The notes beneath the pieces were generated by a model. The model saw only the letters and a list, made by a program, of their open reading frames with translations. It searched no databases and had not been told where the DNA came from. Shown piece after piece: positions 53,074 through 61,944 of a stretch of DNA of 64,000 nucleotides. Both the position numbers and the translations under genes were made by a program. The stretch is taken from positions 4,588,501 to 4,652,500 of the forward strand of contig NZ_CP009429.1 of assembly GCF_001314325.1 (NCBI RefSeq), in the 5' to 3' direction. Origin of the DNA: Sphingopyxis macrogoltabida. Lineage in GTDB: Bacteria; Pseudomonadota; Alphaproteobacteria; Sphingomonadales; Sphingomonadaceae. How positions within the stretch are numbered: the stretch's first letter is position 1; every line of letters starts with the position of its first letter.

Positions 53074-53212
53074 TTTTCATCTCCATCACCGGCCAGCCCA
53101 TACCGGCCGTAGGGCGAATATCGGCATTTTCCTCCCCGCTTTCAAGCGAAACCGGACATTACGCGCGCTTTACGGTTTCCGAACGTGGCAAAGCTCCTAT
53201 GCTGGCACAGCC

Positions 53213-53827
53213 ATGTCCACCCATCGCCTCTTCGTCGCGCTGCGCCCGCCGCGCGCGATCCGCGAACAGCTCATCGCCGCGATGCACGGCATTTCGGCCG
53301 CCCGCTGGCAGAGCGACGACCAGCTCCACCTGACGTTGCGCTTCATCGGCGAGGTCGATCGCCACCGCGCCGAGGATATCGCCGCGGCGCTCGGCAGCCT
53401 GCACGCGCCCGCCGTCGCCGCGCGCCTTGCCGGGGTCGGAATGTTCGAACGCCGGGGTCGCCCGCACACCGTCTGGGGCGGCGTCGAGCCACAGGAGCCG
53501 GTTGCGGCACTCCACCGCAAGGTCGACCAACTCCTCGCGCGTGTCGGCGTCGATCCCGAAACGCGTGCCTTTCAGCCGCATATCACCCTCGCCCGCCTGG
53601 GTCATGCCGCCGGGCCGGTCGCGCCCTTCCTGGCGCTGCACAGCGATCTCGCGAGCGCACCCTTCGTCTTTGACCATGCCCTGCTCTATGAAAGCGAGAT
53701 GGGCCATGGCGGGTCGCGCTATCACCCGGTCGCGCGCTATCCGCTTTTCGCAGACGCCGCGACCAGCGCCGCGGCGACCGCGCCGACATCGTCCCACGTC
53801 GCGGCAAAGCCGCCGTCGTCGCCATAA
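53213..53827 (+). CDS. thpR: RNA 2',3'-cyclic phosphodiesterase (ThpR family)
   Basis: 204 residues from ATG 53213 (MSTHRLFVALRPP). The two 2H tetrapeptides are HLTL near residue 39 (DDQLHLTLRFIGEV) and HITL near residue 122 (QPHITLARLG). It opens 2',3'-cyclic phosphates on RNA ends in the cytosol. Normal family members stop near ARYPLF; here the frame runs about 25 residues further and overlaps the convergent phosphatase gene by 91 bases. That tail is low-complexity (Ala/Thr/Ser/Pro) and likely of no function. Confidence 0.9.
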   Translation: MSTHRLFVALRPPRAIREQLIAAMHGISAARWQSDDQLHLTLRFIGEVDRHRAEDIAAALGSLHAPAVAARLAGVGMFERRGRPHTVWGGVEPQEPVAALHRKVDQLLARVGVDPETRAFQPHITLARLGHAAGPVAPFLALHSDLASAPFVFDHALLYESEMGHGGSRYHPVARYPLFADAATSAAATAPTSSHVAAKPPSSP

Positions 53828-54225
53828 TAGGGATCGGCGACGCTGTCGCCCGCGCGCCCCGGCACCAGATCGAGCATCAGCCGCAGCTTTGCCGTCGCAT
53901 CGGCAGGCGCGAGTGCGCGGGCATCGCGAAGGTTGGTTTCGTCGGCGGCGAGGATCAGGTCGAAGCGATAGAAATCCTCGCGAACCAGCTGGCGAGCCCG
54001 AAGGTCGCCGATGTCGGTGCCGCGGCGACGCGCCTCGGCCTGCGCGCGCCGGTCGGGCGGATGGCCGATGTGCCAGTCGCCCGTCCCCGCCGAATCGAGC
54101 GTCGCATCGATACCCTCTTCGGCAAAGGCCGCGCGTGCCGCCCCCTCGGCCAGCGGCGAGCGGCAGATATTGCCGAGGCAGAGGAAGAGGATCGCGGGTT
54201 TCGCATCTTGTCGATCGTTGCGCAT
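53737..54225 (-). CDS. Low-molecular-weight protein-tyrosine phosphatase
   Basis: 162 residues. The P-loop C16-LGNICR22-SP has nucleophile Cys16 and Arg22, and the general-acid loop DPYYGD has Asp131. It dephosphorylates phosphotyrosine, often on exopolysaccharide kinases, in the cytosol; ugd is a nearby sugar-nucleotide gene but not in its operon. There is a 91-base convergent overlap with thpR. Confidence 0.94.
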   Translation of the reverse strand: MRNDRQDAKPAILFLCLGNICRSPLAEGAARAAFAEEGIDATLDSAGTGDWHIGHPPDRRAQAEARRRGTDIGDLRARQLVREDFYRFDLILAADETNLRDARALAPADATAKLRLMLDLVPGRAGDSVADPYYGDDGGFAATWDDVGAVAAALVAASAKSG

Positions 54226-54331
54226 ATCGCTCCTGTCGCCCGCAAAGTTGAACCGACTTTCAACTTGCGCCTTTTCGCGGCTCTGCTAGCCATTGGCGTC
54301 AACGATAACGGGTGAGCGGGAGGGATGCCAG

Positions 54332-55930
54332 ATGGCCGAGGAGACGAGCCACGGTGGAGCGGCGCATGAGCAGGCACCGGCCGCCGCGGCCAGCGCCAGC
54401 GGCTATAGCTGGTACGTGCTGTCGGTGCTGGTGGTCGTCTATATCCTGAATTTCATCGACCGGCAGATCATCAGCATCCTCGCGGTCGACATCAAGGCCG
54501 ACCTCGGGCTGAAGGACGGCGACATGGGCTTCCTCGGCGGCGCCGCCTTCGCGGTCTTTTACGCGCTGTTCGGCATTCCGCTCGGCCGCCTTGCCGACAA
54601 CTGGAACCGGGTCAAATTGCTGTCGATCGGCCTGACCCTGTGGTCGGCGATGACTGCCGCATCGGGCTTCGCATACAACCAGTTGACCCTGACGCTCGCG
54701 CGCATGGGAGTGGGCGTCGGCGAAGCGACCGCCAGCCCGACCGCCTATTCGCTGATCTCCGACTATTTCCCGAAGCGGCAGAAGGCGACGGCGCTCGCCA
54801 TTTATTCGTCGGGCCTGTACCTCGGCGGCGGCGTTTCGCTGTTCATTGGCGCGTTGATCCTCGAGGGGTGGAATAGGGCCTATCCGGCCGGAGGGCCATT
54901 GGGGCTGGTTGGCTGGCAGGCGGCCTTCCTCGCCGTCGGCATTCCCGGACTATTGCTCGCCCTGTGGGTCGCATCGCTGCGCGAGCCGGTGCGCGGCGCG
55001 ATGGACGGCGCCCCGGCGCACAGTTCGCCGACGCCGTTCCGCGAATTCGGCAAGGATCTGTCGATGATCGTGCCGCCGCTGACGCTCTATGGCGCTTGGC
55101 AGCGCGGGCCAGCGGCGCTGGCGATCAACATCGGCTTCGCCGCGGCGGTCAGCGCCTTTGCCTGGTGGATGATAAAACTGACCGGCAATTTGCCGCAATG
55201 GTCGGCCGTCGCGCTCGGCTATTATGCCGTCTTCTCCTGGGCCTGCACGCTCCGCGCGCACGACCCCGCGACCTTCCGGCTGATCTGGGGGACGCCGGCG
55301 TTTATCTGCACCACGCTGGGCTATGGCCTCGTCAGCCTCGCCGCCTATGCGCTTGCCTTCTGGTCGGCGCCCTATGCCGAAGCGGTGCTGGGCCTCCCCA
55401 AGCAGGAACTGGCCTTCATCCTCGGCGCGAACGGCGCGGTCAGCGGCTTTGTCGGAGTGATCATCGGCGGCCGGATCGCCGACGCGCTGCGCGAGAAAAA
55501 CCCGGCGGGGCGCATCCTGATGATCATCTTCGGCGTCGTCGCGCCGGTCGTCCCAATCTGGATCGGCTATACGACCGAGGATTCGACGATATTCTACACG
55601 ATGAACTTCCTCGCCGGCCTTTTCGGTGCCGCCGCACTGGGCGCCGCCGCGGCAACGACGCAGGATCTGGTGCTGCCGCGGATGCGCGGGACGGCGACGG
55701 CCGCCTTCTTCCTCGGCACGACGCTCGTCGGCCTGTCCTTCGGCCCCTATATGGTCGGACAGATTTCCGATCTTGCCGGGACGATCGTCGACGGCAAACC
55801 GGTGGGCGATCTGCGCACCGGCATCCTGTCGCTGATCGGCGTCGCGCCGATCGCGCTCGGGCTGCTCATCTATGCCTATCGCGCCGTGCCGCAGGCCGAA
55901 GCGACGATCGAGGAACGGGCGCGGGTCTAA
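54332..55930 (+). CDS. MFS transporter, spinster-like
   Basis: 532 residues from ATG 54332 with GGGAGGG upstream. About 12 helices after a polar, Ala-rich N-terminus. Helix 1 FIDRQIISILAVDIKADLGLKDGDMGFLGG, loop 2-3 IPLGRLADNWNR, and GVGVGEATASPTAYSLISDYFP near 133 match the spinster-like MFS branch of sphingomonads. A large central loop (about 215-235) separates the halves. Substrate unknown; members are often annotated as transporters of lipids, organic acids or siderophores without proof. Confidence 0.88.
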   Translation: MAEETSHGGAAHEQAPAAAASASGYSWYVLSVLVVVYILNFIDRQIISILAVDIKADLGLKDGDMGFLGGAAFAVFYALFGIPLGRLADNWNRVKLLSIGLTLWSAMTAASGFAYNQLTLTLARMGVGVGEATASPTAYSLISDYFPKRQKATALAIYSSGLYLGGGVSLFIGALILEGWNRAYPAGGPLGLVGWQAAFLAVGIPGLLLALWVASLREPVRGAMDGAPAHSSPTPFREFGKDLSMIVPPLTLYGAWQRGPAALAINIGFAAAVSAFAWWMIKLTGNLPQWSAVALGYYAVFSWACTLRAHDPATFRLIWGTPAFICTTLGYGLVSLAAYALAFWSAPYAEAVLGLPKQELAFILGANGAVSGFVGVIIGGRIADALREKNPAGRILMIIFGVVAPVVPIWIGYTTEDSTIFYTMNFLAGLFGAAALGAAAATTQDLVLPRMRGTATAAFFLGTTLVGLSFGPYMVGQISDLAGTIVDGKPVGDLRTGILSLIGVAPIALGLLIYAYRAVPQAEATIEERARV

Positions 55931-55942
55931 CTTGTCCCGGGA

Positions 55943-55966
55943 CTCCTCCCCGCGCGCGGGGAGGAG
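55943..55966. repeat. GC palindrome between convergent genes
   Basis: CTCCTCCCCGC and GCGGGGAGGAG (55943-55953 and 55956-55966) form an 11-bp palindrome. It lies between the MFS stop and the sodC stop and lacks a T-run, so it may be a weak terminator or a scattered intergenic repeat. Confidence 0.5.
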
Positions 55967-55975
55967 CGATTGCGA

Positions 55976-56542
55976 CTAGTCCGCCCTGGCGACGATCACG
56001 CCGCAGGCAATGCGGTCGCCGCTGTTGCCGCTGGGATCGGTCCGGTAATCGTCGGGCTTGGCGTGGATCACGAACGCCGCGCCGTCGGCGTCGAGCAGCC
56101 CGCCGTCGCCGGCCAGGCGTGTGCCGACGAGGGTCAGCGTCGCGCGGCCGATCGTGTCGGGCTCGACGACGAGGTTCGGCATGTCGCCATGATGCGCGCC
56201 CATCGGATTTTCACGCCCGTGCTGCGCGCCGGTCGGATTCCAGTGCGGCCCGGCGCTCGTATATTTGGGACCTTCGCAAAGACCGACGGCATGGACGTGC
56301 ATGCCATAGGTGCCCGCCGCAAAGCCGCGCGCGACCAATTCGAGCCGCAGGCCGTTCGTATCCTTGAAGATGTCGACGCGGCCGCGATCGCTGCCGCTGG
56401 CGTCGGTCAGTTGCGCCACCGCATCGGGTTCGGGCAGCTTGTCGGGCGATCCCTTGCCCGTCAGGCTGGCACAGCCGGCCAGCGCGAGGGCGATCAGGCC
56501 GGTGGCCAGCAATGTGCCGTTGCGGCGCGATACGATCGTCAT
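55976..56542 (-). CDS. sodC: Cu/Zn superoxide dismutase, lipoprotein
   Basis: 188 residues from ATG 56542, preceded by GGGGAG. Lipobox LALAGC gives Cys24, so it is lipid-anchored in the periplasm. Copper ligands are His82, His84 (MHVHAVG), His100 and His160 (FVIHAKPDD). The zinc site includes His108 and Asp120 in the loop GAHHGDMPN. The disulfide is Cys89-Cys180. It detoxifies superoxide in the periplasm. All ligands are present, so activity is expected. The longer frame upstream to 56812 has no support. Confidence 0.95.
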   Translation of the reverse strand: MTIVSRRNGTLLATGLIALALAGCASLTGKGSPDKLPEPDAVAQLTDASGSDRGRVDIFKDTNGLRLELVARGFAAGTYGMHVHAVGLCEGPKYTSAGPHWNPTGAQHGRENPMGAHHGDMPNLVVEPDTIGRATLTLVGTRLAGDGGLLDADGAAFVIHAKPDDYRTDPSGNSGDRIACGVIVARAD

Positions 56543-56621
56543 AACTTGCTCCCCATGGATTGGCGGGGGGCACGGCGGCCGCATCGGCGACCGTCCGGGC
56601 CCTTTCACAGGATGAATGCCC

Positions 56622-57932
56622 TTATTCGGCGCGGGTTCCAATAGCGATGTGGCGAAAGCCATGCCGGAGGACTTCGTCGCGGCGATAGATGTTGCGGAGG
56701 TCAACGAGCAATTTGTCGGCCATGCTGCCGCCAAGCCGCGCGAGATCGAGCGCGCGGAAGGCGTCCCATTCGGTGATGATCGCCACCGCGTCGGCGCCTT
56801 CGGCTGCGGCATAGGCGCTCGCCTTCATTTCGACCTCGGGCATCATCGGCGCCGCGATCTCCATCCCTTCGGGATCATAAGCGGTGACGCGCGCGCCGGC
56901 GTCGAGCAGCGTCTGGACGATCGCGAGGCTCGGCGAATCGCGCATGTCGTCGGTGTTCGGCTTGAACGTCAGCCCGAGCAGCGCGACCGTCTTGCCGCGC
57001 GCGTTGCCGCCCATCGCCGCGATGATCTTGCGGCCCATCGCGCGCTTGCGCAGGTCGTTGGCCTGCACCGTCGCTTCGACAAGGCGTAGCGGCACTTCAT
57101 TGTCCTGCGCGGTCTTGAGCAGCGCGAGCGTGTCCTTCGGGAAGCAACTGCCGCCATAGCCGGGACCGGCGTGGAGGAATTTCGCGCCGATCCGATTGTC
57201 GAGCCCGATGCCGCGCGCGACGTCCTGCACCTCGGCGCCGACGGCCTCGCAGAGATCGGCGATCTCGTTGATGAAGGTGATCTTGGTCGCGAGGAAGGCG
57301 TTGGCGGCATATTTGATCATTTCGGCGGTGCGCCGGCGCGTGACGAGGATCGGGGCTTCGTTGAGGAAGAGCGGCCGGTAAACTTCGCGGAGGACGGACT
57401 CGCCGTGCGCGTCTTCGGCACCGATCACGATGCGGTCGGGGCGCTTGAAATCGCCGATCGCGGCACCTTCGCGCAAGAATTCGGGATTCGAGGCAACGCT
57501 GTGCGAGCGCCCCGGTGCGCCCTCGCGCAGGATACGCTCGACCTCGTCGCCGGTGCCGACCGGGACGGTCGATTTGGTGACGATCACGCAATCATGGTCG
57601 AGTGTCGCGGCCAGTTCCTCGGCGGCGCCGAAGACATAGGAAAGATCGGCATGGCCATCACCGCGGCGCGACGGCGTCCCGACCGCGATGAACACCGCGT
57701 CGGCCCCGGCAACCGCAGGCGCAAGATCGGTGGTGAAGGACAGGCGCCCCGCCGCGACATTCTTGGCCACCAGCGAATCCAGGCCGGGCTCGTAGATCGG
57801 CATCCGCCCCGCGTTCAGCGCTTCGATCTTGCCGGCATCCTTGTCGACGCAGACGACGTCATGGCCGAAATCGGAAAAGCACGCCCCCGACACCAGCCCG
57901 ACATAGCCGGTTCCGATCATGGCGATTTTCAT
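56622..57932 (-). CDS. ugd: UDP-glucose 6-dehydrogenase
   Basis: 436 residues. The NAD-binding Rossmann fold starts IGTGYVGLVSG (6-16). Catalytic Cys263 is in GPGYGGSCFPKDT, with Lys207 and Asn211 in the MIKYAANAFLA helix. It oxidises UDP-glucose to UDP-glucuronate for capsule, sphingan-type polysaccharide or glycosphingolipid glucuronate, the last being characteristic of sphingomonads. It sits alone, downstream of the terminator that closes the tonB operon. Confidence 0.96.
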   Translation of the reverse strand: MKIAMIGTGYVGLVSGACFSDFGHDVVCVDKDAGKIEALNAGRMPIYEPGLDSLVAKNVAAGRLSFTTDLAPAVAGADAVFIAVGTPSRRGDGHADLSYVFGAAEELAATLDHDCVIVTKSTVPVGTGDEVERILREGAPGRSHSVASNPEFLREGAAIGDFKRPDRIVIGAEDAHGESVLREVYRPLFLNEAPILVTRRRTAEMIKYAANAFLATKITFINEIADLCEAVGAEVQDVARGIGLDNRIGAKFLHAGPGYGGSCFPKDTLALLKTAQDNEVPLRLVEATVQANDLRKRAMGRKIIAAMGGNARGKTVALLGLTFKPNTDDMRDSPSLAIVQTLLDAGARVTAYDPEGMEIAAPMMPEVEMKASAYAAAEGADAVAIITEWDAFRALDLARLGGSMADKLLVDLRNIYRRDEVLRHGFRHIAIGTRAE

Positions 57933-57989
57933 GCGAACTACCTTTGTTGTTGCGGCCGGCGTGTCATTAAGGACAAATGTTTCAAACGA

Positions 57990-58019
57990 AAAGGGCCGCG
58001 AATTGCTTCGCGGCCCTTT
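57990..58019 (-). terminator. Terminator of the tonB-exb operon
   Basis: A perfect 13-bp stem (AAAGGGCCGCGAA with TTCGCGGCCCTTT) and TTGC loop. On the minus strand it is followed by TTTTCGTTTG. It lies 26 bases after the last exbD stop and separates it from ugd. Confidence 0.9.
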
Positions 58020-58045
58020 CCATAAAACGCGTTAAGGATCAGTGA

Positions 58046-58471
58046 TCAGAAAACGCGCGCATATTGTTCGTTGCCGACGAAGCCGAGCTTGCCGACGCCG
58101 CTGCGCTTGATCACCGCCATCACATTGTCGACGACGAAATAACGCGCATAGGGGTCGGGCTGAACCTGAAGCTCGGGCTCGACCGGCAGCGCCTTGGTCT
58201 GCTCGAGATAGTTCGCGAGCTGGGCAAGGTCGACCGGTGCGCCGTTCCAGGTGATCGTCCCGGCGGGATCGATCATCACCTTGTTCTTTTCCGGATCGAC
58301 ATTGTTCTTGCTGTCGGTCGGAACCGGCAGGTCGATCTTCACCGCGTGGGTCTGGACCGGGATGGTGATGATGAACATGATGAGGAGCACGAGCATGACG
58401 TCGATAAGCGGCGTCGTGTTCATGTCCATCATCGGTTCATTGTCGTCCCGATCGCCAACGGCCATGGACAT
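58046..58471 (-). CDS. exbD: ExbD/TolR-type biopolymer transport protein (second exbD)
   Basis: 141 residues. A short polar start (MSMAVGDRDDNEPMMDMN) leads to one transmembrane helix with Asp24 (TTPLIDVMLVLLIMF), the residue that carries protons in ExbD. The periplasmic domain spans 47-141. It is the fourth gene of tonB-exbB-exbD-exbD and starts 32 bases after the other exbD stop. It forms the inner-membrane motor with ExbB and TonB. Confidence 0.94.
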   Translation of the reverse strand: MSMAVGDRDDNEPMMDMNTTPLIDVMLVLLIMFIITIPVQTHAVKIDLPVPTDSKNNVDPEKNKVMIDPAGTITWNGAPVDLAQLANYLEQTKALPVEPELQVQPDPYARYFVVDNVMAVIKRSGVGKLGFVGNEQYARVF

Positions 58472-58503
58472 AGGATTATTCCTTCATAACTGCGCGGACC
58501 GCC

Positions 58504-59022
58504 TTACAGGCGGCCCAGCGTGCCCGAGCCGGGAGCCGGTTCGGAAATGAACCCGATCTTCTGGAAACCGGCATATTGCATCGTGTAGATCACCCCGCCG
58601 ATGCACTGGTACGGCGTGTTGATGTCGCCGCGGATATGCACTTCGGGGAAATTTTCCTCGGTGATATTCTGCGGTCCACCGATGTCGGCAAGAAGCTGCT
58701 CGAGCTTCTTTTGCCCGCGTTCCAGCAACTGGCGCGAATCGACCGGGGTCTGGCCCCAATAAACTTCGCACGCGGTGCTTTCGGGGTTCGGTTCGCCGTC
58801 ACCGTCGGTGTCGGCCGAACGGACCGACAGCAGCACATTTTCAGGCTTCGTCGTCGTCGGCTCGAATACCACGGCCGGCAGCTTGAGGTTCACCGTCTCC
58901 AACACCACGGGAACCGTGATGAGGAAGATGATGAGCAACACAAGCATGATGTCCACGAGCGGCGTCGTGTTGATTTCGGACATCGGGGCTTCTTCGCCCT
59001 TTGCGCCTGCACTCATCGCCAT
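58504..59022 (-). CDS. exbD: ExbD/TolR-type biopolymer transport protein (first exbD)
   Basis: 172 residues. Transmembrane helix with Asp24 (NTTPLVDIMLVLLIIF). The periplasmic part carries an insertion (DTDGDGEPNPESTACEVYWGQ) with an Asp-rich loop that could bind calcium, and two cysteines (CEVYW, QCIGG), absent from the other ExbD. This explains the greater length. The divergence between the two ExbD proteins suggests a heteromeric motor, as known from Xanthomonas where two exbD genes occur. Confidence 0.93.
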   Translation of the reverse strand: MAMSAGAKGEEAPMSEINTTPLVDIMLVLLIIFLITVPVVLETVNLKLPAVVFEPTTTKPENVLLSVRSADTDGDGEPNPESTACEVYWGQTPVDSRQLLERGQKKLEQLLADIGGPQNITEENFPEVHIRGDINTPYQCIGGVIYTMQYAGFQKIGFISEPAPGSGTLGRL

Positions 59023-59148
59023 AGGATTAGCATCCTGTCACAAAATTGTCTGTTACGGACCGGGTCGACCCGCCAGCGGCGCATCGACCTGTCCAGCGGA
59101 CCTCGCCAGCCGCCCGTCGGGAGGCGTGGCGAGGATCCATTAGACCGG

Positions 59149-59964
59149 TCAGGCCTTCTTCGGCGCGGCGGCGGGAGCAGCCTTCGCCGGAGCGGCGGCA
59201 ACCGCCGGCTTCACCTGGCCGCCCGACATGATCGAACCGAGAACGTCGTTCGAGAAGGTCGACAGACGGCGGGCGATCGCCTTGTTGCGGCTCTGGAGCC
59301 AGTTGAACGCGAGCACCGCGGGAACGGCGACGATCAGACCGATGGCGGTCATGATCAGAGCTTCACCGACCGGACCGGCGACGGTGTCGATCGACGCCTG
59401 ACCCGACGCACCGATCTTCACGAGGGCGCGAAGAATACCGATAACGGTACCGAACAGGCCGACGAACGGCGCGGTCGAACCCACGGTCGCGAGGAAGGCG
59501 AGGCCGCCGTTGAGCTTCGAGTTGATGTGGTTCTGCGAACGCTCGAGCGTGCCGTGCATCCAGTCGTGCGCTTCGACGGGGTCGGTCAGCTTGTTATGCT
59601 CTTCGTTGGCGCGCAGACCGTCTTCGACGACCTGACGATAGGCGCTGTTCTTTTCGAGCTTCGCGGCACCGTCGGCCAGCGTCGGCGCGCGCCAGAAATT
59701 GGCGTCGACCGCCTTGCCCTGGCTGATCACCTTATTCTGTTCGAACAGCTTGGTGAACAGGATGTAGAGCGTCCCGATGAACATGATCAGCAGCACCAGG
59801 AAGGTGATCTGCGACACGATGCCGCCTTCGCACAGCGCGGGAACGAGACCGTAAGGGTTCTGGCCTTCTTCCTTTACGCACATCGAAGCGGGCATCAGGC
59901 TCAGGCCTGCGTCGTGAGCAGCTGCCGGCGCCGCAGCGGCGGCATTTGCGATCAGATTAAACAT
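59149..59964 (-). CDS. exbB: ExbB/TolQ-type proton channel protein
   Basis: 271 residues. A signal-like Ala-rich start and a periplasmic Cys-containing segment (SMCVKEEG, ALCEGG) precede the first membrane helix (about 50-72). A long cytoplasmic loop follows, then the two signature helices GLAFLATVGSTAPFVGLFGTVIGI and GEALIMTAIGLIVAVPAVLAFN. An Ala/Lys/Pro-rich cytoplasmic tail ends the protein. Gene order tonB-exbB-exbD-exbD with gaps of 66 and 126 bases. It supplies energy for the TonB-dependent receptors. Confidence 0.95.
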   Translation of the reverse strand: MFNLIANAAAAAPAAAHDAGLSLMPASMCVKEEGQNPYGLVPALCEGGIVSQITFLVLLIMFIGTLYILFTKLFEQNKVISQGKAVDANFWRAPTLADGAAKLEKNSAYRQVVEDGLRANEEHNKLTDPVEAHDWMHGTLERSQNHINSKLNGGLAFLATVGSTAPFVGLFGTVIGILRALVKIGASGQASIDTVAGPVGEALIMTAIGLIVAVPAVLAFNWLQSRNKAIARRLSTFSNDVLGSIMSGGQVKPAVAAAPAKAAPAAAPKKA

Positions 59965-60030
59965 GCTGGTTATTCCCTCTCAAAGAATAAAATTTGGTCA
60001 AAATACTGGGTCGGGGCGACCCGCGCCTTG

Positions 60031-60687
60031 TCAGCGCGGAATCTGCCACCGGATACGATTGCTGTAGCTCCCGCCCGTGGGGTTGCCCGCACGGTCCTTG
60101 CCGGGATTGAAGCGGCCGCGACGCGTGATCAGCTTGCACGTTTCCGCGTCAAGGTCGGCGTGGCCGCTCGACGAGGTGATGTCGCACGAAGTGATACGGC
60201 CATCGACACCATAGGTGACACGGAAGCCGGTCGTTCCTTCGCGTTCCTCACGCATGGCGCGCGCCGGATAGTCGTCGTTCGTCGCCCAGCGGCCCGGATT
60301 GCCCTTGGGCGTACCGGCCTGGCTGAGGTCGGGAGCCGGCGGCGGGGCCGGCGGGGCCGGCGGCGTATAGACCGGCGGCGGCGGAAGCCGCGGCGGGGTC
60401 GGCACCGACTGGACCGTGTTCGTCGTTACCGGCGGCGGAATCGGCGACGGGGGCGTCACGACCGGCGGCGGCGGCGGCAGCTTGTTGTCCGGCGGCGGCG
60501 GCGGCGGCGGCTCCTCCGGCGGCGGCGGCTCTTCGACGTCCACCACGTCCAATTTTTCGGCAATCTTCTTGACGATACTGATGTTCAAACCATTTACCAG
60601 GCCATAGCCCAGCACTGCCGTGAACAGACCAACCAAGACAATTGCCACTACCCTGTTTTTAGGGTCGACATTATCACCATAAGCCAT
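60031..60687 (-). CDS. tonB: TonB energy-transducing protein
   Basis: 218 residues. An N-terminal helix (about 13-34) anchors it in the inner membrane. Residues 52-118 are a Pro-rich span with repeated PPPP and EEPPPP units that crosses the periplasm. The C-terminal TonB domain (125-218) includes NDDYPARAMREEREGTTGFRVTYG and SSGHADLDAETCKLI, contacting receptor TonB boxes. AAGGAG precedes the start. It is the first gene of the motor operon; the upstream 279-base region to the divergent gene at 60967 should hold its promoter. Confidence 0.95.
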   Translation of the reverse strand: MAYGDNVDPKNRVVAIVLVGLFTAVLGYGLVNGLNISIVKKIAEKLDVVDVEEPPPPEEPPPPPPPDNKLPPPPPVVTPPSPIPPPVTTNTVQSVPTPPRLPPPPVYTPPAPPAPPPAPDLSQAGTPKGNPGRWATNDDYPARAMREEREGTTGFRVTYGVDGRITSCDITSSSGHADLDAETCKLITRRGRFNPGKDRAGNPTGGSYSNRIRWQIPR

Positions 60688-60966
60688 TCAGGGACGACGC
60701 TCCTTGCTAGATCATCCTGACACCAATCCGTACCATCGGGTTCGGTTGCCAAATGCCCGGATGATTTCCGATGCGTTTTGCGAGACCCGATAGCATAGCA
60801 TCCGGCTGTTTATGTTCTTGCCGGACGCTTCGAGCCCGTCCTATCGTGGTGGCGGCAAGTTCGCAAACCCTTTATCAGCGGTTAATGTGCCCTGCCCCAT
60901 GATGGGGCTTCCGATAGCGTTACCGGTGTCATCCCGGTGTCACAAATGATGGAAAGTGATTTGACC
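60688..60966. other. Intergenic region between tonB and the divergent hypothetical gene
   Basis: The 279-base gap holds the back-to-back promoters of tonB (minus) and the exported protein gene at 60967 (plus). A small palindrome GCCCCATGATGGGGC lies at 60894-60908, and CCGGTGTCA is repeated at about 60931-60951. I see no clear Fur box, no gene and no tRNA. Confidence 0.5.
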
Positions 60967-61851
60967 ATGCGCGCGCTTTTGCCGACCGCCCTTGCCGGAA
61001 TTTTGCTTGCAACGGGCGGGATTCAGCCGGTTTCCGCGATGCAGGCCGCCAGCGCTCCCGCGACGGCAAGCGTCTATAGCTACGCCGACATCGCCGATCT
61101 CGCGACCGCCGCGCCGATGACGATCCACGCCCAAATTCGCAGCGCCACGGTTCTGAAGCCCGACCGCGCACCCGGTCTCGCGGCCGGGCACGCCCGATTC
61201 TATGTCGAAGCCGACGTCGTCGGGCTGATTCGCGGATCGGGGCCACTCGCCGCACGGATCACCTATCTCGTCGATCTGCCGCTGGCGGCGAACGGCAAGG
61301 CGGCGAAGCTCAAGAAGAAACAGCCCGTCCTGCTCTTTGCCCGCCCCGTCGCGGGCACCGCTGCCGGTACCAACAGCACCGGCAGCGTCCGCCTGATCGC
61401 GCCCGACGCCCAGCTTTTGTGGGATCCGGCGACCGAGGCGCAACTGCGCGCGATCCTGACCGAGCTCGTCAAACCGGGCGCGCCGCCCGCGATCACGGGA
61501 ATCGCCAACGGCTTCCATGTCCCGGGCACCCTGCCCGGCGAGGGCGAGACGCAATTGTTCCTCGATACCAAGACGGGCGAACCGGTGTCGCTCACCATCC
61601 TGACCGCCGCCGACGGGTCGCGCCGCTGGGCCGCGGCGTTCGGCGAGATCGTCGACGGATCGGCCGCGGTGCCCAAGCGCAATACGCTGGCGTGGTACCG
61701 CCTTGCCTGCGGGCTGCCCAAGACCCTGCCGCTGAACAAGCTTGCGGGCACGGCTCCCGACGACCGCCGCAAGGCCGCGGCGGATTATGCCGTCGTGCTT
61801 GGCGCGCTCGGCGAATGCACGCGAACGCGCAAACCGCCCGTCGCCGGATAA
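60967..61851 (+). CDS. Exported hypothetical protein
   Basis: 294 residues from ATG 60967 (MRALLPTALAGILLATGG). Signal peptide to about residue 24. The body has a beta-rich region with AGHARFYVEADVVGLIRGSG and a Lys cluster KLKKKQPVLLFARP, then GTLPGEGETQLFLDT and a C-terminal pair of cysteines (ACGLPKT, GECTRTR). No known family recognised; composition is that of a soluble periplasmic protein. It is divergent from tonB and is followed 93 bases later by hom. Confidence 0.7.
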   Translation: MRALLPTALAGILLATGGIQPVSAMQAASAPATASVYSYADIADLATAAPMTIHAQIRSATVLKPDRAPGLAAGHARFYVEADVVGLIRGSGPLAARITYLVDLPLAANGKAAKLKKKQPVLLFARPVAGTAAGTNSTGSVRLIAPDAQLLWDPATEAQLRAILTELVKPGAPPAITGIANGFHVPGTLPGEGETQLFLDTKTGEPVSLTILTAADGSRRWAAAFGEIVDGSAAVPKRNTLAWYRLACGLPKTLPLNKLAGTAPDDRRKAAADYAVVLGALGECTRTRKPPVAG

Positions 61852-61944
61852 AGAAGAGCTACCGGCCCGCCAAGGCACAGCGGGCTTGTTTCATGGCGAA
61901 AAGCCGATAGGGGCGCTGGCGACTGCTAGCCAAGGAGTGCCCCG

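Noticed and set aside
57990..58019. Hairpin considered as a possible small RNA or attenuator for ugd
   Set aside because: Perfect stem with a T-rich tail right after exbD is simply explained as a terminator.
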